Source of the DNA: Plantago major
Taxonomy: Eukaryota > Streptophyta > Magnoliopsida > Lamiales > Plantaginaceae
Assembly: GCA_026545765.1 (NCBI GenBank)
Contig: CM048844.1
Span: forward strand, 58,996,932-59,060,931
Direction: 5' to 3'
DNA: 64,000 bases
The position numbers and the translations under genes were made by a program. Below the pieces are notes generated by a model. It saw nothing but the letters and a program-made list of their open reading frames with translations, did not search any database and was not told where the DNA came from. Positions 57,062 to 64,000 of the stretch are shown here, piece by piece (the stretch's first letter is position 1; each line of letters starts with the position of its first letter).

Positions 57062-58576
57062 TGTTAGGAATATCTGTTTAGATTTTGATCAGTAAGCCCT
57101 AATGACTTATCTTAGCTCAGAAAGGTAACTAGTACTCTGAGTTCACTTGAACATTGTAAAAGAGGAAGCTTACTGAGTATGTTAGTTTAGAAAATCTTGT
57201 ATAGGATGTTAAGTCTCAAATTGTAATTTTAATATCTTTGAAAAAGACCAAGAAGCAAGCATCCAGCATGAAGGAGCTCATTCTTGAAGATCAAGAAAAT
57301 GCACAAGATTGTTGAAGACTAAGGAGAAATGTCTCCTTAGATACCTTGGCTCAGATACCTTGAAGAAATTAACTGTCTTTAGAAGAGAAGTATTTTAATA
57401 GGTTTCTGACACCCAAAGGTTACTGAGTAAGGAAATGCAAAGCCTCAGATAGCTTACATAGTTCCGTTGAGACTACATGACAAAAGATAGTACAGTGCAT
57501 TTATTACGTAGACAGAGATGTCTGAGCAAAAGAGGAAATCTCTGAAAAGAGACAAAGATGACTGCAGTACTATCTTCAGATATCAATAGTTTGAATTTCA
57601 ATATGCCTAGCGGATACTATTCAAACGGCATGATTTTCAACTACAAATATCACCACTTAGAATGCTTGAAAGACACACTTGAACACTTACAACAACTACG
57701 AACTTACAACTCTCAAGCTTACAAGCCTTCATACCTACTTACTCTCATTAGCTTATTGTTGCAACTCAAGCTATTGAATTCTAAATAGAACGAAAGTTCT
57801 AAGTGTCCTGATCCTTAACAAGAATTGTTTACTGTGAAGGAGTTGAATCCAAGAATAAAGTTGCGACTAATATCTGAGATTCATTCTCTTGAACAACAAC
57901 AAGACTTAGTTCAGTAAAGAACAACTTCCCATACACTGAAAAGAGTATTAATGAAGATTGATTCTAAGAGCTCTCTGAAGATAATTGAATAAGTTATAAG
58001 AGTTAGATCACCTGACAAACTACCATAACCAACACCAACAAGCGTGTTTAGGGAAAGGATTTAATTGAAAAAATTAATGTCCTAACCTAACTGAGCACAT
58101 GAAGTACTTGGCTTTGGAAGCTGGGGAATTGCTCACAGGTTACTGAGTAGAGGAAGTACTTGGCTGAGAAAACCGGGGAATAACGTGGGGGAACACTTGG
58201 TTGGGAACCTAGTGTTAAGGGATCAAGAGATAGGATTTTGTAAGGGGAACTCACTATCATATCTTAGTAGATTCAAGTCGTGGGAAAGGGCGAGTGGATT
58301 AGTTGAGGGATTACGCCACCTTTAGATACCACAATAAAAAGCCTTGTGTTATTTACTTACTACACTTTACTTATTGCTTTATTTATTGCTTGTTGAGTAT
58401 TTACACAAATTACTGCTTTCTGACACGTGCACTTATCACAAAAGACTTCCGCTCTCTGAATATACCTGTAAAGATATATGAGAAACTGCTTTCGACAAAA
58501 GTTTGAAAAGACTATTTACTCCCCCCTCCCCCCCCCCCCCCCCAAATCTTTTACTTTGCCGTTATCAGGATCAACA
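57062..58576 (+). mobile_element. 3' LTR of Sirevirus copy E
   Basis: 1515 bp, TGTTAGGAATATCTG...CAGGATCAACA. The TATA site reads CTACAAATATCACC (T to C change against the other four LTRs), so the promoter is probably weakened. The C tract at 58521-58543 is the longest, with one T. It is inserted in a reverse-strand Athila LTR. Confidence 0.9.
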
Positions 58577-59149
58577 GTACTGTTACAGGAAGAAATCTTC
58601 AGACTCAAATGGTTAACCAAGACTCCAACTTGATCAGATGGATGATTGTTGGAACCCTAAGACCTCTCAAAAACTCCCGAACTATTATGTGAAATGAAAA
58701 GTGATAAGTTTGAATTACAAATCTGACATTAAAATGGCAAAATCATCAAAATGAAACGCCAGGAACAATATAGATCAGAGCGGGTGATCGCACGCTCCGG
58801 TATGGATGCAGCCCCTCTGTGGCTGCGTCCGGAGTCTGGGGCGATTGCCCCGCTTCACTTCGGGCTCGATCTGCGACTTTTTGTCCATCCTTGACCCGTT
58901 TGGCATTCCGGGAACCTTCGTGGCACCTATTTGGAGTCTTGGAGCTTGTGATCTCCGACAAAATGCATAAAAATGCATTGTTTTGACTCATTTTCTTCAT
59001 GAAAAGTACCTAAAACATGGAATCAAGGTGGAAACACAAGAAACACAAACAAAAGATAAAATATATACAAATAAAGGAAAATATAAACTAAAAGTTAGTA
59101 AAAACAAGGTAAATAGAACCCGATGAGGTGTTTTAAAAATGCCTCATCA
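58577..59149 (-). mobile_element. Athila/Tat-type LTR fragment (element G)
   Basis: On the minus strand it starts TGATGAGGCATTTTT at 59149 and matches the first ~520 bp of the LTR at 1327, including GATCGC/GGGGCGAT boxes, AAATGTAAACAC-like stretches and AGATTTGTAATTCAAA. It is cut at 58576/58577 by copy E. No PPT precedes the start (59150 onward), so this is a 5' LTR edge facing its insertion site. The short minus ORFs here are not genes. Confidence 0.8.
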
Positions 59150-59369
59150 GAGAGCAAAATCTAGAGAGTAGATTGGATGCTTCAGTTCCTTCAAACTCGA
59201 ACATGTCCTTGTAAAATGTGACATTTCTCCTCTGGTTCATACCTAAAACTTCAAAACACAACTAGACACAAAAACGTAAAAATGAACAATAACACTACAA
59301 ATTAACGATGAAGACTAACAAAAGTACGACTAAATGAACATAATAAACCTCTAAATTACGGTCTCATCG
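59150..59369 (-). mobile_element. Second Athila-like LTR fragment, interrupted by element G
   Basis: Minus strand from 59369: CGATGAGACCGTAATTTAGA, close to the inner Athila LTR start TGATGAGACGTAATTTAGAG, followed by similar CATTTAGTCGTAC and GTCTTCATCG words. It begins exactly where an RNase H-like reading frame is cut. Confidence 0.6.
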
Positions 59370-59625
59370 TTGTTCTGGCTGTGAATTTAGCCATCTCTCT
59401 GCAGATTTCTCGAGGAAAGATTGAGGGCGATTGCATCACTATGATTCGTGCTCTACAGTCGACTGATAAGTTACTATCCATGGCCGGTGCTTTTATAGAT
59501 GTAATACGTACTGCTTTCCTTACTTTGAGTCTTTGTCTTTTCATTTTATTCCTAGACTTGGTAATACACTTGCACATTCGTTGTCTCATAACATTTGCGA
59601 TGTAACTCTTGATTTTGTTCATTAA
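59370..59625 (+). pseudogene. Plant RNase H-like (RVT_3 type) fragment
   Basis: Frame 1: LAVNLAISLQISRGKIEGDC then ITMIRALQST, resembling the I-x-x-E-x-D-x...A-L core of plant RNase H-like domains found in non-LTR retrotransposons and related genes. After a frame change near 59530, FHFIPRLGNTLAHSLSHN matches the usual last motif (F-x-x-V-x-R-x-x-N-x-x-A-H). The 5' part is cut by an Athila LTR. It is a relic. Confidence 0.6.
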
Positions 59626-59671
59626 TATATTACAGAAGATATGATTAAAAAAAACAATCAAATAAATAATA

Positions 59672-59920
59672 CTCCCTCCATCCCGCAGAACTTAATACAT
59701 TTACCATTTTCAGCGATTTCACATAACTTCATACATTACTGAAGAAAAAAATTTACCCCACACCCAACAAGTAATAAACAATCTCAATTTTAAGCACAAA
59801 TTATACATTTGACACTCAAAGTATACTTTTGTCCACTTTTGTCATACTTTATCATTACTTTAACTTTTCGTATAAAACTGTACACACTCTAATGTATGAA
59901 ATTCTTTGGGACAGAGGAAG
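59672..59920. mobile_element. Stowaway-like MITE (Tc1/mariner type)
   Basis: 249 bp with terminal inverted repeats CTCCCTCCATCCC and GGGACAGAGGAAG (imperfect), flanked by TA on both sides (59670-59671, 59921-59922). AT-rich, no ORF. Confidence 0.85.
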
Positions 59921-59922
59921 TA

Positions 59923-60162
59923 AACAATCTTAACTTTACACACAACTTACACATTTGCCACTAGAAGTACACTTTTTCACCACCTTTTTAACACAAAGTC
60001 TTAGGAGAGACTAAGACTTCATAGAGACGAAAAAGACGGACTGAAATGCAATTTGACACATTAGTGGCCAATTCTCGCGGGTTATAACGATTTTTGCGGG
60101 TTACCGGGTCATATGGTTTTTTTTTCCCTTCCATTTTATATTCAATTTGAAACTGAACAGTC
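59923..60162. other. Intergenic segment with a short hairpin
   Basis: AAGTCTTAG (59996-60004) and CTAAGACTT (60011-60019) form a 9-bp stem with a 6-base loop, followed by CATAGAGACG. No gene is seen. Confidence 0.6.
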
Positions 60163-60478
60163 ACTTTCATTTTTCTTCTTCATCACGCCAGTTTGTAACG
60201 AGAGAAAACTTCCTAGTTTATGGTGGTTTCTTCCGTTTTTCATTGTCGACGGTTTAGTTTTGTGCATTTTTCGGTGGTTTCTTCCGTCTGTCATCGTCGA
60301 TTTTGTACTGTAAGTCACTTTCATTTTTCTTCTTCATCACGCCCGATTCTTTGAAGCGAGAAAAGAGAGAAAACTTCCTAGTTTCCGGTGGTTTCTTCCG
60401 TTTTTCATTGTCGACGGTTTAGTTTTGTGCATTTTCCGGTGGTTTCTTCCATTTGTCATCGTCGATTTTGTACTGTAA
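60161..60478 (+). repeat. Tandem duplication upstream of the terminal gene
   Basis: Two units of ~154 and ~164 bp, each starting TCACTTTCATTTTTCTTCTT (60161, 60315) and holding GAGAAAACTTCCTAGTTT, CATTGTCGACGG and CATCGTCGATTTTGTACTG. They lie in the likely promoter/leader of the gene at 60577. ORF frames through them are not supported. Confidence 0.85.
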
Positions 60479-60770
60479 GTCCCTTTCCATTGTTTTTTCT
60501 TTCATCTAGCATTTCGTTTCCGTTTTCATTGTCGATTGTTAGTTTTTTTTGGTGTTTTCTGTGTATTAGGCTAATAATGGCAGATTCAAGTGAATTACCA
60601 CTTTCTGAGTTGCCTCTTATTAGGAACGTTGCTGGTAAGGATCTGATTAGGAATGTTGCTGGTAAGGATTCAAGTGAAGTATCACTTTCTGTTTTTTTGG
60701 CGGGGTTTTGTTTTTGTTTTTTAGCAATGTGATGTTTTTGGCTATATCAGTTATGTTGGATGTTGTCTGT

Positions 60771-61290
60771 GTAATGTTCTAAGTATACCCGTGCTGGACT
60801 AGGTTTCCTTAGTTTTTATGTTATCTTGTCAAGTACTTAGCATATTACGCATGATGTTGCTTGTTTTTATGAGTAATGTTGTTTGTTGTTTGATTAGTGT
60901 TCTTAGTAACACCCCTGTTTGACAAGGTAGTACTAGCATATTATAGTTGATGTTGTTGGCTTTATGAGTAATGTTGGATGTTGTTTGGGTAATGTTCTAA
61001 GTATACCCGTGTTGTACTAGGTTTCCTTAGTTTTTGTGTTATCTTGTTTAGTACTTAGCATTATTAGGCATGATGTTGCTTGTTTTTATGAGTAATGTTG
61101 TTTGTTGTTTGGTTAATGTTCTTAGTAACAACCCTGTTTGACAAGGTAGTACTAGCATATTATAGTTGATGTTGTTGGCTTTATGAGTAATGTTGTTGGT
61201 TGTTTGATTAATGTTCTTAAGAATACTCATTCTGGACAAGGCTGAACTAGCATTATTAGGCATGATGCTGTTTGCTTTATGATAAATGTT
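60771..61290. repeat. ~220-bp tandem repeat in intron 1
   Basis: GTAATGTTCTAAGTATACCC recurs at ~60771 and ~60990, with a diverged third copy at ~61210 (TTAATGTTCTTAAGAATACT). Units include GATGTTGCTTGTTTTTATGA and TTGACAAGGTAGTACTAGCA. About 2.5 copies. The minus-strand ORF 61048-61263 is a repeat artefact. Confidence 0.85.
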
Positions 61291-62639
61291 TTTAGTGGTT
61301 TGATTAATGTTTTTGGTTGTTTGTTTAATGTTTTTGGTTTTCTGAGGTTTTTGTGTTGTAATTTGAAACTGATCAATATGTTAATGTTTGCTTATTAGAG
61401 TAAGTTTTTTCTTTGACATGCATTTTTCTTTGTTTGTATATTTGTAGGTGGTAAGAAGGTTGAGAAAGTTGATAAAAAGGGTAAGTCAAAGGCTCCTAAG
61501 GATAAGAAGGCTAAGAAGGTTGAGAAAGTAGTTGAGAAAGATGTTGAGGAGGATGATTTTGAAGAGGAAGATGTTGTAGTTGCTGAAAGCAAGGGCAAAG
61601 GCAAAAGGGTTGCCACTGATCAGGGGAAAATAACCAGGAAGAAGCCTAGGCAACAACTTGTTACTGTTAATGGGGTGGCCAAAGTTGTGAAAATAAACTG
61701 TAGACCGGAGAAGGTTGTGGAGTTGTAGGATAGTTTATCCCAAGCCCAGAGGAAAGATGTTGAAGACATTGGGTTTGGTGGACTTTTCCACTTCAAGATG
61801 ACCCTTCTTCCTCTTGGGATAATCCCTTGGCTGATCGAGAAGTTCGAACATGCTGCTATGTTGCAAAATATTGGGAAGGGTAAGCGGTATGTTTTGACGG
61901 GTGATGACGTGTATGATGTGTTTATGCTACCTCGCAATCCGGGTGTAGAGGTCCCATATGTCTTCCAGTACAAAGGCTGTGACGAGGCAGTGGGTGAGAT
62001 GAGGCGTATTTGGAAGGCTGATTTCCCGGATCGTACGACCAAAGACGAGGTCAAGCTGTTGCATTTGGACGAGAAAATGAAAGCCCTTGTTGATGGAGGT
62101 GATTAGTTTAAGAGGTTGTTTGTTTTGTACATCTCATCCTTCTTTCTGGCACCAAACCCGACCTGGACTGCTGATTTGAAGCTGTTAAATGTGGTTGAGG
62201 ATGTGTCGAGAATCAGTAAATACGACTGGTGTTCCTTTGTTGTTGAGAGATGGTCAGATGCTGTCAAGAGGTTTAAGTCAAACAATTATAGTAGTGTCAG
62301 TGCTTGTGTTGTTGTCCCATTGATCTGTTATCTTCATCGTTCCATGCTTCGTGGCCGTACCATCATTTCGACATTGCCATTGTGTCAGCATTGGTCTGAC
62401 GAGGAGATTAAGATTCGTGTTATTGCCGAGAAGAAAGTTGGATATGGTGAGTCTTTCTTGGATACTTCGTATCCGATTTCAAAGGGCAAGTTTGGACAGT
62501 CGTCTCATTATGTTCCACCGTCCGAGAACAATGATTTTGTGCATTATCTGATTTCTGATGGGTTACCCAAGAACTCTGAAATAAAGCAGCTTGCTGCAGA
62601 TGTAAGTTATATTTACTATGTTCTGCATTTTCTGTTCAA

Positions 62640-63640
62640 TGTTCATGCTTATTCATGTGATGTTTGTTGTTGTTTTTATTATGTTTCTGATTATATGTTG
62701 GAGGTTTTCTATACATATATGTAATGTTGTTTGGTTTTTGTGTAATGTTTCTGTTTCACATGTTCAGGGTTGGTTTTATTCATACAATCTTCTGTATTAT
62801 ATGTCTAATGTTGTAAGACATATGTGTAATATTTTATTTATCCAATGTTCTGTGTTATATGTCTGATGTTTCTTTATATTTATGTAATGTTCGTATTTCT
62901 GATGTGTATGCTTATTCATGTAATGTTTCTGTTTCACATGTTCAGGGTTGGTTTTTATTATATGTCTAATGTTGTAAGACATATGTGTAATTTTTTTGAC
63001 ATATGTGTAATATTTTATTTATCCAATGTTCTGTGTTATATGTCTGATGTTTCTTTATATTTATGTAATGTCCGTATTTCTGATGTGTATGCTTATTCAT
63101 GTAATGTTTCTGTTTCACATGTTCAGGGTTGGTTTTTATTATATGTCTAATGTTGTAAGACATATGTGTAATTTTTTTGACATGTGTGTAATATTTTATT
63201 TATCCAATGTTCTGTGTTATATGTCTGATGTTTCTTTATATTTATGTAATGTTCTGATTTCTGATGTGTATGCTTATTCATGTAATGTTTCTGTTTCACA
63301 TGTTCAGGGTTGGTTTTTATTATATGTCTAATGTTGTAAGACATATGTGTAATGTTTTTGACATTTGTGTAATGTTTTATTTATCCAATGTTCTGTGTTA
63401 TATGTCTGATGTTGCTCTATATTTATGTAATGTTCAAATTTCTGATGTGTATGCTTATTCATGTAATGTTTCTGTTTGACATGTTTAGGGTTGGTTTTTA
63501 TTATATGTCTAATGTTGTAAGACATATGTGTAATGTTTTTGACATGTGTGTAATGTTTTATTTATCCAATGTTCTGTGTTATATGTCTGATGTTGTTGCA
63601 GATGTAGTAAGTTTTATTTATTTGTTGTTTATTCATCTAA
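62640..63640. repeat. 181-bp tandem repeat in intron 2
   Basis: Marker GTTCAGGGTTGGTTTTTATT falls at 62762, 62940, 63121, 63302 and 63483 (last as GTTTAGGG): spacing 178, 181, 181, 181 bp. Each unit holds many copies of the word TAATGTT and ATATGTGTAAT. Units are ~95% alike by eye in the middle; the edges are more diverged, and a degenerate tail continues to ~63780. The overlapping ~100-codon ORFs on both strands are repeat artefacts. Confidence 0.95.
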
Positions 63641-64000
63641 TGTTGTTAATTATATGTATAATGTTGTAAGACATATGTATAATATTTTTGGACATGTGTA
63701 TAATGTTTTTTTTATATAATGTTATGTGTTATATGTGTGATGTTTCTTTATATTTATGTAATATTTTTGGACATGTGTGTACTATTTTTTTTTTGGTGAT
63801 GTGTTTTTATGATTCTGTTATTCCCTGTCCCCAGACAACTGATGAATCCTTGAGGATTCTGAAAAGAGATGTCGACGTTGTCACTCGTGCACATATCGAA
63901 AGGATAAGGTCTATCCATTCTGAGAAGATAAGAGTTTCTCAAGAGCAAGGTGATGGTGCTGCCATAGATGAGCAACCGGTTGATGATTCTCAAGAAGCTT

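Larger units (their letters stand above)
60577..64000 (+). pseudogene. Partial gene of a plant transposon-associated family (Ulp1-type context?), three exons visible
   Basis: ATG 60577 (MADSSELPLSELPLIRNVAG). Exon 1 ends at a GTAAGG donor (60635, or a duplicated one at 60662; same phase). Intron 1 runs to TTTGTAG (61447). Exon 2, 61448-62601: a Lys-rich, probably nuclear-localising start (GGKKVEKVDKKGKSKAPKDK), then LSQAQRKDVEDIGFGGLFHF, LLPLGIIPWLIEKFEHAAML, DVYDVFMLPRNPGVEVPYVF, LFVLYISSFFLAPNPTWTAD, YDWCSFVVERWSDAVKRFKS, VVPLICYLHRSML. Intron 2 62602-63834 (GTAAGT...CCCCAG). Exon 3 continues TTDESLRILKRDVDVVTRAH to the window edge. The IGFGG-L and functional-looking helices resemble plant proteins that often carry a C-terminal Ulp1 protease, which would lie beyond the window. 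Two in-frame TAG codons (61726, 62104) interrupt exon 2. Confidence 0.6.

Noticed and set aside
62797-63525. Overlapping ~65- and ~100-codon ORFs on both strands, looking like a repeated gene family
   Set aside because: They are phase products of the 181-bp intronic repeat (181 is not a multiple of 3).
62640-63640. CRISPR-like regularly spaced repeats
   Set aside because: Direct head-to-tail 181-bp monomers without unique spacers, in plant DNA with introns; a tandem satellite, not CRISPR.

Overview
The window is plant nuclear DNA, almost entirely nested retrotransposons. The evidence is LTRs with tRNA-type primer binding sites, Ty1-copia and Ty3-gypsy proteins, a Stowaway-like MITE, GT-AG introns and TATA-box promoters. 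The host is a flowering plant; the MITE end and the AGTCTTAG hairpin near 60.0 kb are reminiscent of Caryophyllales repeats, a weak impression. No intact host gene is present. Most coding regions are decayed, and many breaks are TAG codons where a sister copy has CAG.

Left part (1-11,141). A 57-bp tandem array (about 91-1258) leads into the polypurine tract (PPT) and LTR of an Athila/Tat-type element. Then come a reverse-strand Ty3-gypsy RT-RNase H relic (2325-3620), a copia LTR with gag remnant (about 3605-5300), an unclassified LTR start after a G tract (5330), the 3' part of a Sirevirus-like copia element (copy B, 5867-10107) and the 3' end of a chromovirus-like element (to 11141).

Middle part (11,142-53,357). 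This is one gag-only Athila-like element (the outer element) split by several insertions. Its 5' LTR is cut by about 14.1 kb of AT-rich DNA of unknown origin (11195-25282). Its body carries a reverse-strand solo LTR (27960-28436, target-site duplication (TSD) AAAAG), a 15.7-kb Sirevirus-like element (copy A, 28814-44556, TSD CCATT) and a second gag-protease-only Athila element (45134-51149, TSD AAAAT). Its 3' LTR is 52217-53357.

Right part (53,358-64,000). The outer element lies in the C-terminal part of the extra ORF of Sirevirus copy D (53358-55698). Copy D sits in the same ORF of copy E (55699-58576). Copy E sits in an Athila LTR (58577-59149, minus), itself inside another Athila LTR (59150-59369, minus), which interrupts an RNase H-like ORF (59370-59625). 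A MITE (59672-59920) and a partial intron-containing gene of a transposon-associated family follow; its introns are filled by tandem repeats of about 220 and 181 bp.

The most distinctive system is the extra gene of the Sirevirus copies. In copy A it lies about 0.8 kb after pol, has its own TATA box, an N-terminal part resembling plant transposon-protein/envelope-like ORFs, at least five short introns between similar short exons, long coiled-coil/acidic regions and a C-terminal domain present four times in the window. Copy A also encodes a coiled-coil Gag extension followed by a TQT motif of the kind bound by dynein light chain LC8, and carries a 435-bp inversion across its 3' internal/LTR junction.
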